This document shows positions 33,400 to 45,290 of a stretch of 64,000 bases of DNA, one piece after another. The notes beneath the pieces are model-generated. The model saw only the letters and a list, made by a program, of their open reading frames with translations, ran no database searches and was not told the origin of the DNA. Source of the stretch: Dicyema japonicum (taxonomy: Eukaryota; Dicyemida; Rhombozoa; Dicyemidae); NCBI GenBank assembly GCA_011109175.1, contig RDEW01000010.1, forward strand, positions 665,837-729,836, given 5' to 3'. A program made the position numbers and the translations under genes. Numbering within the stretch: position 1 is the first letter of the stretch; every line of letters starts with the position of its first letter.

Positions 33400-34350
33400 T
33401 ATGCAGGGAGAGATATGTCTAAAGAACTGCGAATTCCAAGCCTTTTAAGTCTGACCGGCAGTGTTGCCTGCTCTATTAGTATTCCTCAAACGGACGTTGA
33501 ACTGAAAATCCCGTTAATCTGTGCGATTAGTCACATTGGGTGAAATAGAGAGCAGTCTTTAAGACATATGCAAGCCTCTGTATGTTGAGGCTGCTCTTTA
33601 TGAAGAATAATGATGTATGTACGTAAAGTAGACACAAGTGGTCTAGAGTCTTTCCGAGTAACAGTCGTTTTTTCCGTATAGCTCTCTCATTTCATGCAAG
33701 GGGATCCGAGGAATATGAGGTCTTCATCGGGCATGGAAATACTTTCAGGTAGTAAATTCGCGGAATATGACACATTTTTGAATAAATAAGACTATTGAAG
33801 GCGTTCTTAATGTCTAGTTTGACAAGGACATGCCCCCGGGAATCATGTGTACTGCGGTTTAAATTTGTTCTTACTGAATGGACAGCGGCCTCGCATCTCA
33901 GCGAACACCGACGACTACTTGAGATAAGCTCAAAAATTGTGTGACGAGTGGAATAAAATGTCTGGAGGCAATCTTGGCAGTCAGTCTCCTGAAGACATAC
34001 CCGACCGCAACCGGTCGTACTCCTTAGCCCTTCTTATCGAAGTCTATCAAATTGGCGGAGAACAGGGCGTGGCGGATAACTTCGGGAAGTACTCCAGACA
34101 GAATCCGGTTTAAAAAAACGAATGTTGGTCCTTTTGCGGTAGCTAGAGACTCCTTTCCGTGACCATCTCGATCAAGTCCAATGCGGAAGGCGCAAAACTA
34201 AGTAGGCGCACCCAGTCCTGTATTGTGTTCGTCCGGAGGGCATCTTCGATCGTATTGGAAAGGGCCTCCGCTGCGACAGGGCGTACAGTCTTGGGGATCT
34301 TCACCGGGACAATCCTTGAAGAACGTCGCTCAGAGTAATAAATTATACTT
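33400..34350 (-). mobile_element. LINE family E, decayed RT region
   Basis: Minus strand: VKIPKTVRP, then EALSNTIEDALRTNTIQDWV matches 62611-62712 of the intact copy (VRIPKASRI..ALSSCIEKAVSNGSKKDWM). The RT block VRPVAVGYVFRRLTAKIAS and KLDIKNAFNSL follow. No catalytic box is preserved. Confidence 0.65.
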
Positions 34351-34714
34351 TTTATTTGCTTTATTTATTATTGATTATACATTTCTTTATTATCTTATCA
34401 AAAACTATTTATCTGCAATTTCTTATCTATATCAATCTTTTATAGAAAATTATTAATTGCATTCAAATATTCAATATTTATCTAACACTAAAATAAATTA
34501 GCTACCATCTTGTTAATTCAGGATTTTCAAATTTAAAAGGCATAAATAACTGAATTGGCCGACTAGTGGAAATGAAAGAGTGAGCTCTGAATGAGACCGT
34601 TTTCTCAAAACGTTTCTTTTTAAAAAATGAGATAAAACTATTAATAAGCTCGGAATATCTGCAGCTGTTAATCACCAATTAACTTTATATGAATCTCTTT
34701 TCAGTGTCATGCGA

Positions 34715-34860
34715 TGAGGGAGCCGATCCTGTTTAGCAGGGTTAGTTACCTGCTTCCAATGATTCCTGTCGTTTCGAATGCCACTGGTTCGAAGATGAAT
34801 TGTCCTCCAAAACATGCGTATTTTTTATCTTTAGGGTTTCAACCTTGCTAACTGTTAGTT
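34715..34860 (+). repeat. Dispersed repeat shared with 53035-53175
   Basis: gcgatgag.gagccgat.ctgtttagcagg, gattcctg.cgttt, cactggttc and gggt.tcaacctt recur in the same order and orientation. No ORF; possibly an old non-autonomous element. Confidence 0.6.
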
Positions 34861-34959
34861 TTTGCGTTTATTGTATATTTCCACAACATTATTGATACAA
34901 CGTTGCCTTCCAAGATATCAATAAAAATTAAATAAGGGCCCCATTGGGTTTCGTGGATC

Positions 34960-35045
34960 TTATGGTTTCTGATTGTGGCCAGACGATTCATGTTCTCGAG
35001 AAAAGACAGACTTCCTACTTATCACTCCAGTTGTCTTGACACCAA
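34960..35045 (+). repeat. Dispersed repeat shared with 43690-43790
   Basis: gccagacg.ttca/ctca, gactt(c)c...cttatc, tccagttgtc/tcctgttgtc recur. Modest identity. Confidence 0.4.
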
Positions 35046-35149
35046 TCAATTCTAGTAAATACCTATCGAGACTACGAAATAAATATAAACATTATTGCTT
35101 GAATACAGACAGACAAAACCTTATAAACAAAAAAGTAATATGACAAATC

Positions 35150-35290
35150 AATAATAGGCTAATCGGACGGTTTTGCAGGAAAGCGGAAGGGTGAATTTAG
35201 AGCTTTTTCAGAAAATTAGGCTCGCAATTATGAGAGGTAACTCCCATTGCTTGGTCAATGCTTGCAGACCATACCTGTCATAACAACTTT
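35150..35290 (+). repeat. Dispersed repeat shared with 44575-44740
   Basis: ggaagggtga, ggct.g, atgag(a)ggtaactcccattgc, tcaatgct(t/c)gc and ataacaacttta recur in the same order. Confidence 0.5.
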
Positions 35291-35700
35291 ACTTTATGTT
35301 AATATATTTTAATAAATTGTTTTTTGGAAAAAACAATAAAATGTACTTAATAGATAAAATTAGTTGGATATTTTTTACCAATGCATAAAACGAACATCAT
35401 CATTTATCAAAGCAAATTTTATTTATTTAAAAGAAACATTCAATCGAGGGTATACAGTATCCGGCCGCTCTGACTGGGTTACTATTTTCCCTCAGGATGG
35501 CAAGCGAGATCAAAGGAAATTCACTCTTTTTATAATAACTCGCTATATAACTACGTTATTATAATATCATTCCTCCTAATTATTAACTTTTTAATTTTTG
35601 GAAAATATTTAATGATAAAATTCTCTAATTGTTAAAACTTTCAGCAGCAATAACAAAAAAAACCAGTTAACTAAACAAACGATAAACGTAAACAAATTCA

Positions 35701-36250
35701 CTATTTTTTCTTTGATCTTTTGGTTTTGCTAGGTTTATCTATTTGTACTTGACTAGATGATGGTTTTTGACGTTTTCTTATAGTTCTTTGTCTTTCGGTG
35801 ATTCTGATTGGCGTCACTACGGGAATCTATATTTTAAGCCATAGAAGAACAACCTTCTCTTCCTTTGTACCATAAAGAGCTGTGAGAATTGAATTTACTT
35901 GTTTGCTTGCTAAAAGCAAAGTTTATTTAAGTTATACTTTTCTGATCTTCTATAGTTTGCAAAATGAGGGTTTGATTCGAAGCAGAAAATATATTTTCAG
36001 TTATTGGGTCATCTGTAATTTCACAAGAACTACGTCCATAATTAGATGTGCATGAGGTTGTCTTATGAATTGCAAAGTCCATCAAATTCCGAAAGAGTTC
36101 GCCACAAACCTACAGATATATCACGATGATGTTTTTGTTTATATAAACAAGGATTTTACTTTACACTCGACGATTATATCTGCGTTTTCTTTAAGTGTTG
36201 TAATTATTGTATTTGATAAATTTTTTTTCCGACTTTTTCTCTTCAGCCAT
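35701..36250 (-). CDS. C2HC zinc-finger protein (ZNF800-like?)
   Basis: ATG at 36250, TAG at 35701-35703. Introns 36110-36159 (50 nt), 35910-35937 (28) and 35827-35853 (27) join four exons of about 145 aa. The finger is made across the first intron: ECKVC|GELFRNLMDFAIHKTTSC, a C-x2-C-x10-H-x4-C pattern. This 'CKVC..LFR.L..F..HK...C' form recalls the N-terminal finger of ZNF800, which is the basis of the tentative name. The middle is Ser/Thr-rich. The last exon is strongly basic (RQRTIRKRQKPSSSQ, TKRSKKK), as for a nuclear protein. One extra A in an A8 run in exon 1 must be removed to keep frame. An 89-codon plus-strand frame over the same DNA is a shadow. Confidence 0.55.
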
Positions 36251-36490
36251 TACAGTAATATGTTTATGAATTACTTATATAAAGAACGAATATTATCGAT
36301 TATTAATGAAATCAGTATTATTCGTAATCGTTAAATTGATTGTTTGAAATGACCGCATGAATGATTTTATGGTAACCGATTTTTCGATAAATCTCGCTCT
36401 ATTAAAGTGATTTATCAGAATTTCTGTTAGAAAAAACAAGATAAACACGAGTATGTATGTACTGTTCACTAACTGTCGATCACTCAAATA

Positions 36491-36736
36491 TTGACAGTTC
36501 AATCTAACATGATTAATTTGGATATTTGGATATTTATGAATTTTATTAAGAACAAATGTAGTAGTAGCGAAGCATTATTTGTCTGGAAAGAAACAGTAGA
36601 CATTATCTCGGAGGATGATCATTTCCAAATGTTAAAACTATCTCCTTTTACTTTTTTACCAATTATTTCAACCGCTCTAGAGATTCTGAAAGCTATTGGA
36701 AAAGACAATATTTATGGATTAAATGCCAATATTTAA
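36491..36736 (+). CDS. Hypothetical single-exon ORF
   Basis: 81 codons. KNKCSSSEALFVWKETVDII and LSPFTFLPIISTALEILKAI look like a helical globular segment. No homologue recognised and no intron needed. Could be an exon of a larger gene or chance. Confidence 0.25.
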   Translation: MTVQSNMINLDIWIFMNFIKNKCSSSEALFVWKETVDIISEDDHFQMLKLSPFTFLPIISTALEILKAIGKDNIYGLNANI

Positions 36737-36739
36737 AGT

Positions 36740-37338
36740 ATTTAAAATTAATTTGATTTATGAGAGCAGCCAGCAATTATGATAACTGTAAGTTTTTGCG
36801 TTTTTCTACATTAATTATTATAAAAAATTTGATTTATTAAAGTTATAATGGAAATTAATTTCTTAAGATTAAAATTAAAATGTTTAAATAAGTAAATTTG
36901 TTTAAGAAATGTAACAAATGATGAACTCGGCTAAGAAGATATGACTATTTTTCGACAACTTAACGCTCAATATGTGTTAAAATAATAGATGCATTTTTAT
37001 AGACATATACGTGAATGCTTTTAAAAAATAAAGTTGCTTCTAATTGAACAATTCTTGTTGATCAAATATCGACTATTTTGAATAGCTGATAAAATTACAT
37101 TTCAAAAAATGAGTAAAAAGTTGTCAACGAATAGAAATGTGATTATGGCACGACTGAAGCTGTTGCATAATTTGTTACTAATTTCTTTGTTTCTACAAAT
37201 CAATATAATAAAACAGTAATTTTTTTCGTTAAAGAATTCCATTTTTATTACTTTGGATAATTCCTTCTTTTTTTTCTTTTTTTTATAAATAATTTTTTTT
37301 TTTTTTAAACAAAAATTTATTAACAATAAAATATTATT
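36740..37338. other. AT-rich spacer with T-runs
   Basis: Homopurine/homopyrimidine runs around 37265-37310. No gene. Confidence 0.4.
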
Positions 37339-37340
37339 TA

Positions 37341-37680
37341 TTAACTATGGGGGAGAGCGGCTGCTGACATCACGGAGTAAGCGTTTCCGCGGATAACTGC
37401 GATACCAATTCTTTGCCTCAGCCAGACCGCTTCCTGCACGTCTTTCTTGCGGTGGGCCAATTTTCCCCCGATTTCCTTTAGGAAAGAGGCTGTAATACTT
37501 CCAGCCGCACCAGACGTCTCGATTGCTACCGGTACAAAACGGTAGCGGTCTCCAATTTCGCCATATTTTTTAATCTTGATTTTTTCGGCCAGATCGGCTG
37601 CCGATCCAGCAGACTGCGCCGAGCTGAGCATCATCGAGTTCGAGAAAGAATCCACAACAGTGCAGTCCCATATAAAATAA
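37341..37680 (-). mobile_element. LINE family E, intact C-terminal end
   Basis: KIKIKKYGEIGDRYRFVPVA, IETSGAAGSITASFLKEIGG and VWLRQRIGIAVIRGNAYSVM to a stop at 37341. This is the cleanest copy of the E C-terminus and defines the block used to recognise other relics. 5'-truncated. Confidence 0.75.
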
Positions 37681-38588
37681 TTAACTTAAATTTTATTTCG
37701 CTATGTTCTCATCAATACTAGATTTATTTAGGTATGCCAGTGGTTGATTGGTCAGAAATTTGAGAGGGTGACGTATCTATGGTACACTATCCCAAATCTC
37801 CAAAACACTTATATTTTTATTTCCTCAAAGTAAACATAACCACAACTTGTTCCCATTCTTAATGGATTCAAAAAACTTCGGTAACCGGAAGTCCAGTAAA
37901 TAAAACATCGTCGGATGCGCCAATGTTTAGATTGGAGTCATGTCTGGTCAAAATTAGATGAACTTGGCAAATCTGCTTTGATGAAAAAAAAGTAATTAGT
38001 TAATTTTCGAATGTTCTCTTAATACTAAAGGTCAAGTTTGATAATATTGATTCCATTATATGAATTGTTAATTATTCGAAATATGATATTTTCTTTTATT
38101 CCAACTAGTCTATTAGTTTGAGGTTTGAAAATTAATTTCTCGAACATTAATTTAATTACCACTTTATGGTTCTTAAATATAATCAGTCAGAAGCATTCTT
38201 GAATATTCTTATTAACAGTTCACAGATTCTATTAGCAAACAAAAAGCAAATAATTTTATTTAACAAGAGATTAGAAGTTAGAAAGTATTTTATTAAAGTT
38301 CTGTTCATAGGTTAAACAATCTGCCAGATTTCTTTTTCTCTTTTGTCAACAAACCGAGAAACCCAGAGGCAGTCCAAACGGGGGGTCTAACGACCGTTCA
38401 AGAACCGAGTAGTCATTGCAAAACTCTCAACTAGAAATATTTGAATGACTAATAGAGCAGGCATCTCAACGTTCCTTTGTTTTAAATGAGTTCTTATAAC
38501 ATTGGAAAATTGATTAAAATTAACATGAATCAACTTTATAGTATAATAAAGATCAGATTTTAATTTTTGCTTTCTTAAGTTTTAAAGT
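37681..38588. other. AT-rich spacer
   Basis: Nothing recognised. Confidence 0.35.
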
Positions 38589-38589
38589 T

Positions 38590-39700
38590 AAATGAAATTT
38601 ATTATTTGCCATAAACTCCCTGTTGCTCCCCATCTCCACATCAGATTCAGTCTAAATATCTCCGTCAGAGTCAAGTGGGCTGTCCTCACGGCATGCCAGT
38701 TCCACAAATTGAGAGGTAGCAGAAGCGTACAATTCATCGTATACCTTTCATCTTATGCTTATGTTCAATGAGCATACTTTTGAGCGTTCTATTCAGCACA
38801 ACCGATTGGATGTAAGTCCTCGTTGATTCTTCAATAGATAATTTATTCATATGATTCTTAAAGCATCTTGAGACAACTCCATCCATGTCAAAACCACTAA
38901 AATAATCTTCATTTGAAAAACACTAAACTTTTTGTTACACATACAAATTACATAATTTTCTAAATTTCCTGTAGAAAATGTCTGCTGATCTAAGAAAATT
39001 CTTTATCTCAGAGAAACATTGTTCAACCAAGCACTAAGTTGGCTAACAATTCAGGAGTAAGAATAATCGGCAGGAGATATGTGTGAATTAGTCATTTTAA
39101 TTATGTTTGAAATATCATTTTTTTGAAGCCTTTTATTTATGTATTCTTTAATAAATTTGTTGTCATTTCCAAATTCCAACGATTCTAAACCATCACATGC
39201 TTGTTCAATTCTGAAGCGTGTACTTTGATAATATCTGCAATAGCGACATTATTCGGAAACCTGGAATGTTCGAATAGCTTCAGATAAGGTCACATAGACT
39301 GCTAACTAACGGTAGAGGGAACTCGTACAGAGCCTCCGTAAAACAATTCTCTAAGCCACGGCATAGATAGTTTGTTTAGTGGAATATCAGACTTTATAAA
39401 TGCTCTGGCGTTACTTGTAGAGTCCAATCATCATTTTTGGAAATATTGGTCAATGTGTGTTTTGTGCGATTCGGTCAGATTATCTAGAAAAAATAATTGT
39501 TGTATCGCAAAACTCAATGAATTTTCATCAAAATAAATTTTGATGGGAATTACAAAATGCCTTTTTTTCCTTTTCTCGCATTTTATATTACACAACAGAG
39601 TCGACAATATAGCGCACCATCCTCAAGAATCATAAATTCTTTAGGATAATCTTTACAATGGCCTTAGCTTTAATTTGGTACTATTTTGCTATCTTAGGTG
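38590..39700 (-). pseudogene. hAT-like transposase relic
   Basis: On minus, in shifting frames: a BED-finger-like start (DGALYCRLCCVI ... NLTESHKTHIDQYF), then AFIKSDIPLNKLSMPWLREL with VRVPSTVS, then HASELNKHVM. Late text CFKNHMNKLSIEESTRTYIQ follows. The C..C and H..H spacing and 'DIPL.KL....LR' block fit hAT-class transposases or relatives. Many stops; no terminal repeats found. Confidence 0.4.
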
Positions 39701-39837
39701 TGTCAAGCAAAAATTTTAATGGGAAAATATATTATTAATATTATATAAGCACTTATCGCTATGTCATAGGACTTGACAAAGCATGCTGCAAACACGAGTT
39801 AGCAAATCAACTGGTTAGTTTCATCCACTTCCTCCTA

Positions 39838-40110
39838 TTCAAAGCCGCAGTGCGCAACCAGTCAAGATCCTCTCCACTTCCAAGATGCCGTCCCATTTCT
39901 TGAGGTCCTCGTCGAGAACGACTGCCAGTGTCGTCCTTGGGCGACCACGGGAAACGGGGGGCCTCCAACATTAAGTAATCCCTCCATGGCTACGTTCGCG
40001 GGGGCATCTAGGTCCAGTCGCAGAATATGGCCGAAAGCCTCCATCGTGTATCCAGAATCTCATTAGAAATTTCTGAGGTCTTCGTCCTCTTATAAAGAAG
40101 ACAAAACATC
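39838..40110 (-). mobile_element. LINE family A C-terminal fragment
   Basis: FGHILRLDLDAPANVAMEGL then GRPRTTLAVVLDEDLKKWDG follow the family A C-terminus (LFGHVLKMNPDAPANKAME; GRPRSTLPTALNKDLNR). One frameshift. Confidence 0.65.
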
Positions 40111-40257
40111 TTTTGAAAATCTTTTAAAACATGCCATTTTCGGAAGATTTTAACTTTATAATTTGAAATTTTAACTTTTTAACCTAATAATTTTGTTGAT
40201 ATACATTTATTTATAATAAAATAAAGTTAAAAATCATTTTAATGATTATTTATTAAC

Positions 40258-42893
40258 TATTATTTAAATTTTACTTTTTTTAACTTAATTCGCCTAGTCA
40301 TAATCGAAGTGTTAACTCTAATTTCGACATTTTGATTCGTCAATATTGACTGAACCGAATGTCCTTCTAATTTCCTGCTTCTTTTGATTCTATAAATTCG
40401 ACAAAAATGAAGAGGGATGCACTTTACCACTTCATTATGTCTTCGAAGATAATCACTATTTAGCATTTTACCACACTGACTGGCCAAATGATCAACAGTT
40501 TTCTTGCTTTTTTTACAATGGTTGCATAATGACCCCGTGTGTGCAAAAAACAAATTCATATTTTGCAAAAAACAGTACAATACTTCGCTCCGTGGGCCGT
40601 TATTTTCTCCTGATAACCATTCCGAGGAAGAAGATATGTCGACATTTGGTTCATCCATACATTTTAACATTATAAAGTGTAGTGTTCTGCAATTAATTTT
40701 ATTTAACAAATATTTCTTCTGAATGTCCTTGTGGGACATAATATACATGCTTTCCATGTCGGCAATATTTAGAGGCAAAAATCCTGCGATTGAAGCCAAG
40801 TGTTATTTTTTGTTTTTATTTCTCACAGAATCTCCGACCTTCGCAAACACACAGTCGACTGATTTTCCAAACTTTTAAAGAACTGGAATAGTATTACTTC
40901 GCTCTTAAACAAAATCGAGGTAAGTCGATTTCCAAAAGTTTTCCTGTCCAAATACAGCCTCTCTTTATTTGCAGGTTTGAGGTGCAACTTGAGTGACGCA
41001 AGCAGTTGTCGTATTTGTTGGTCAATATCATCAAATTCATAAGGTTCAATATTAATTAATCATAATAGGGGAATTGCGTATTCATTTATTGCACGAAATA
41101 AGTTCACAGAATTTAACTTTGTTTTTTAAAGCATGGTTATTCTCTTTTAACATTTTCAAGTAAGGACTCCATAACTTTGTTTTTAAGAACATTACTTCCC
41201 TCATCTTCAAAAACACCCAAATATCGATATCCACTGACTCCTTCCAGAATCTCACAACATAATAAAGATTTAACATTAGAAAGTGACTTTTCCGAATTCA
41301 TCTCCAAGCCGGCAACATGAAAGAAATCGCGAACAACTTTCATCATTTTAATAACAGTATCTTCTTTTAGCCCAAATATCTTTAGGTCATCAATGAATAA
41401 CAAATGATTTGTAGAATAAGTCAGTGTATTAGGATCCTCCTGATTAATTTGGAGTCTTGGGAACATAGAGTTAAGGGTCCTGCTCAAGGGTTCCATTACC
41501 ATAACAAATAGTTGAGGGGATAATGAATCTCCTTGCAAAATTCCACGTCCCAGTTTTACAGAACCAATTCTTCTTCCATCGAAGTGGAGATTTACAGTCC
41601 ACTTCTTGACTATGTTCTTTACAAAGTTTACAATCCAACGGGGTATTCCTGAGCAGTCCAATACATGAAATAAAAATTCATGGTCAACAGAATCAAAGGC
41701 CTTCTTCACATCCACCCAAGCAGAATAAAGGGCGTTTCCATACTCCTTATTTAAGCATTGATTAATAAGGGCCTGTTCCTTAGCGCCCTGACAATGTTTC
41801 CTCGTTCCCAGCTGATTGTCAGATAATAGCCCAAACGAATCCACAAAATCTGAGAGTTTGGAATTAACACATTTGGTAATAAGTTTATATAAAGTTGGCA
41901 TACACGTGATAGGACGTAAGTCATTAGGAGTCTCACAATCATCCTTTTTAGGAATTAAATAGGTTATTCCAGTATAAAACCAACTTTCAGGCATATATTC
42001 CCCATTAATAATTCGGTTAATCTCAGTACATAAAAAGCCATGTAAAGATTCCATTTTCTTAATAAAGAAGTTATATGAGCCATCGCATCCACACGCCTTC
42101 CAATCAGGGAGCCATTTAATAACATCCAGGATAAACTCATTTGTGAACTCTGGCAACATGCCTTCAATACCAGTATTTACTTTACCCACACTGTCATATG
42201 GCACGTTCATCTCTTTTCTTTTAGACCACACTTTTTCCCAAAACGACATACAATCCTCATCATCGAAACCATATAACGTTACTTCATTGCTTGCTGATAG
42301 GTTCCGATAAAATCTTCTTCGATTTAATTCAAAACAACAGTTGTCCTTGCGAAAGTTCTTCCTCGAATAATGTGCAGCTATTTGCTTCTTCTTGATTCTG
42401 ACAAGGTCACATGGTAGAGCCTCAATCCTGACAACCTCCCCTTTTTGGCCCTTTTGTATCCATAGGCACAAAGAACATCCATAACCTTTTGTTTTTCATA
42501 CAAAGGGAGAACCTGTCTGGAAAAGCGATTGACAAGTTCTAGTTCTGCCATCAGCTTTGAAATTTTTTTCTCAGTGTTTTCCAACCAGGTACTCTGCGGT
42601 TTAACCTTCGTAGTTAAAGCCATATAAGCACACTGTGCAGCATATAGAAAATCAGTAATTTGATTGATATTTTGAGGCGGATTATCTTTCGTAATATAAT
42701 ATATTGCAGAATTTAGTCCCGACAAAACATTAACTCTGACATACTTTCTCTGAATTTTGGGTGTTGGTTTTCGAGTATCCCTCAAAATTGACTTAATTTT
42801 CTCAATTTGTACTTTTAGTTCCTCAAGGCAATTTCTGAAGGTGGAAATTTCATTTATTGCACGAATAAAGGAAACTATATCCCTGATAGACAC
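40258..42893 (-). mobile_element. LINE family F, R2-like, with a 444-codon intact RT ORF
   Basis: Three pieces on minus. 42893-42378: N-terminal helical ORF. 42471-41137: RT with GITYLIPKKDDCETPNDLRP, ITCMPTLYKL, WVDVKKAFDSVDHEFLFHVL, GRGILQGDSLSPQLF and the catalytic box as LLFIDDLKIF (F-I-D-D instead of YADD). 41060-40850: frameshifted DQQIRQLLASLKLHLKPANK, then ERLYLDRK. 40799-40260: C-terminal CCHC knuckle (CNHCKKSKKTVDHLASQC) followed by RHNEVVKCI, a region preceding or within the restriction-like endonuclease of R2/NeSL-type elements. Best regarded as a recently inactivated member. The 5' limit is uncertain and may reach 43400. Confidence 0.75.
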
Positions 42894-42939
42894 TAATTCC
42901 CGAATATTTTTTTGAATTTTTTTCTAAGCCCATAAGTGT

Positions 42940-43440
42940 AACCACCTAGGCTCGGGCAACACCCTAGGCTCGTGACATATTATTTCGCACTTTGAAACAT
43001 TCGCCTCCTTTTACATTGTTATTCCGATTTCAGGTTTCAGCATCTTTTTTAGCTGACATAGGCTGGAACTCTTGGAGTACTTTCATTGAACTTTTTAAGT
43101 ACAAGGTTCCAGCCACCTCTAGGTATCCTTCCGAATCTTTGCTTCGTGGCAAGAAAAATCAGAGATACCACTCTGTTTCAGAGAACACAGTGGACCTCTT
43201 TAATAATGGCAGATAGTGAATGCAAGTTGGTTTTGGCAACAATATTCCCAACGATGTTGATATTAGTTCTTGTGACATTTTCCAGCCCCACAGACGACGG
43301 TCCTGCTTCTACTATCTTCTTTATTTGATTTTGCAGGAAGGCCCATAGGATTGGATTTCTCGGTATGATTAGAAACGGACATGTACAAGACCACAACAAC
43401 AAAAATATTAGTTAAAGTTATAATTACAATTATAATTAAA
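42940..43440 (-). other. Unassigned, possible 5' part of LINE F
   Basis: Minus frame 43402-43178 is open (QNQIKKIVEAGPSSVGLENV...) and coding-like. A direct repeat 'caccctaggctcg/caccctaggctcg'-type pair (42945-42975) may mark the boundary. Confidence 0.25.
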
Positions 43441-43689
43441 GTCGATTATTCTAATTTGGAGTAAGTTTTTCGATATCTAATTTAATTCAAAGTTTCTCTA
43501 GGCTCTTATCAACATTGATCATTTTGTGGAGTCTATAGGTTTTAAATAATATTCTATTTTCCACAAAAGTTAGTTAGTTTAGGAAAGAACATTTAGTAAG
43601 TTTAGGAAAGAATCTATTGATTTTAACCGACAAAATTGATTCAAGATAGCGATAGGGATCAACTAGAGGAATTAGTAGATTTCAGGGAC

Positions 43690-43790
43690 GTCCTAGCTTC
43701 TGAGTCTAGCCAGACGTCTCAGGCTCTTTAGGCAAGATAAAGACTTCCCGCTTATCCATCCTGTTGTCACGACAGCAACTGCATAGAACG
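43690..43790 (+). repeat. Dispersed repeat, partner of 34960-35045
   Basis: See the partner. A tandem pair 'tagt(a/t)agtttaggaaagaa' lies just before it (43570-43612). Confidence 0.4.
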
Positions 43791-43949
43791 CGAACAGGTC
43801 AAAGACTATTCTTAACTTGCGAATTTAACAACTCAAACAAATTATTTTGAAAGTTATATTTATCTCATACAAATTATTAAACATAGTTAAATGACAGTAT
43901 AATAATCTCACATTATTGTTTCCTTGGTGCAGTGTAACGAGTGTCGGGC

Positions 43950-44205
43950 AAAAAGGACTGATGACCCTTAGTTTAATTATCACTCCTGTACATTTCGGCT
44001 AAAGGTTCCACGCATCTACGATGCTTTGGCTTGACGAGTGACGCTGTCATCAGTGAACATCTCACTGCGGAACAAAATTGTCTTCAAAAGGACTCACTCA
44101 ACAAAAAGAAAAAAAGAAGTAAAGAGTATTCCTTTGTTTTCCCTCGTCGATTAGTTATGATAACAGTTCTTTACTTAAAATAAAGCTGTGTCCTGTTGGG
44201 TGAAG
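43950..44205 (+). mobile_element. SINE1 copy, head degenerate
   Basis: Body gcttgacgagtgacgctgtcatcagtgaaca... and the end gttctttacttaaaataaa match 23100-23365. The A/B boxes are mutated, so this copy is probably transcriptionally dead. Confidence 0.65.
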
Positions 44206-44339
44206 CTATAGCTAATATGACTTCCGATGTGTGTAGTATTATTGTTTTTTCCAAAAATGGCATGTTTTAACAGATTTTCGAAAAGATGTTTTTTCTCACG
44301 AATTCAGTATGTTTCCAATAATGGATTTAAACCTCAGAG

Positions 44340-44485
44340 GTAGTTACAAGAGGCTGGATAGCGCAACAACCATGCCATGGAGCCAAAGGAGGTATCTTGC
44401 TTTGGATTCTACGTGCACGGACAATTTCTTTAATGCGAATCTCTCAAGTCATTTTTACGCGCCGGTTCCGCAACAAACACTCTTG
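44340..44485 (+). repeat. Dispersed repeat shared with 48640-48765
   Basis: ggatag.g.aac.accatg.ca, gtgcacgga.a.tt, tctcaagtcat and gttccgcaacaa recur at 48640-48765. A 100-codon frame here (44309-44611) is not supported as a gene because its text is repeat sequence. Confidence 0.5.
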
Positions 44486-44574
44486 AAGATTCGAAAAGGA
44501 GGAAGTACCCCGGCATTGGGGACTAGTTCCCCTTTCCAGCCGATTTCCGTTGAAACGACTGGTATTATTAACCA

Positions 44575-44740
44575 GAGCAGGTCTGAGTTTATCATGTTAA
44601 TGGAAGGGTGATCCTAGAATGACACAATGACTCTTCCAGAACATTGGGCTTGGGATCATGAGGAGTAGCTCCCATTGCGTTCTCAATGCTCGCCGGCCAT
44701 AATGGAGACCTTGTAATAACAGCTAACTTTATTATTATTT
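44575..44740 (+). repeat. Dispersed repeat, partner of 35150-35290
   Basis: See partner entry. Confidence 0.45.
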
Positions 44741-44939
44741 TACATTAAGCTTAATATAGATCAAAATACAGTAAAGTCTTTCAGATCAGCCCCTCGATAC
44801 AAAAAATATCGATTTTTAATCCGGTATGGAATTTTGTCTAATTTTACTTTTTAGAATGGTTTGTAAAATTTTTAAATAAATTTTACAAATAATTATTCGA
44901 CTGATTTAACAAAAAGTATTTAAAACAGCTAGACCGCCT

Positions 44940-45290
44940 AAGCAGATGGCTAATTTAAACAGATTCTCGTACGCGTGTGCTTCGTGGGGACCTTCATTAT
45001 CATGGACGAATACTAAGAAAATCGAGGACGTACAAAAGAAAGCTTTCAGAGTCACGGAGCGGTGGACTTGTGGGAGACACAGAACCGGACCGACTACTCT
45101 AGAGGCCCTCATAAAACTAAACTCTGGCATGCGGGAAGGTGGCCCTGCAAATACAGTCAGCCGCCCAGTACTAGCTTGTGTGGGCACGAGGGAGGAGCAC
45201 CGGGAAATTATGAGGATTTTGGTGGAACGCATCGGGATCACGTGATAGTTAGTTTGGTTTTACCGTGGTCTTGGATGTTAATTATTATTA
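44940..45290 (+). mobile_element. LINE family B, longest 3' copy
   Basis: A 99-codon frame: MANLNRFSYACASWGPSLSW, TKKIEDVQKKAFRVTERW, GRHRTGPTTLEALIKLNS, then LACVGTREEHREIMRILVER. The YACASWGP...QKKAFRVT pattern is the RT thumb/connection part of LINEs (compare 'YAsP.W......l..vQ..a.R..'). It ends tttggttttaccgtggtctt and a TTATTATTATTA tail that abuts the tail of the minus-strand LINE A. Confidence 0.8.

Noticed and set aside
36065-36334. 89-codon plus-strand frame
   Set aside because: It overlaps introns and exons of the minus-strand zinc-finger gene, which has conserved Cys/His ligands; the frame is a shadow.
44309-44611. 100-codon plus frame
   Set aside because: Its text is a dispersed repeat (also at 48640-48765), where the frame is not kept.
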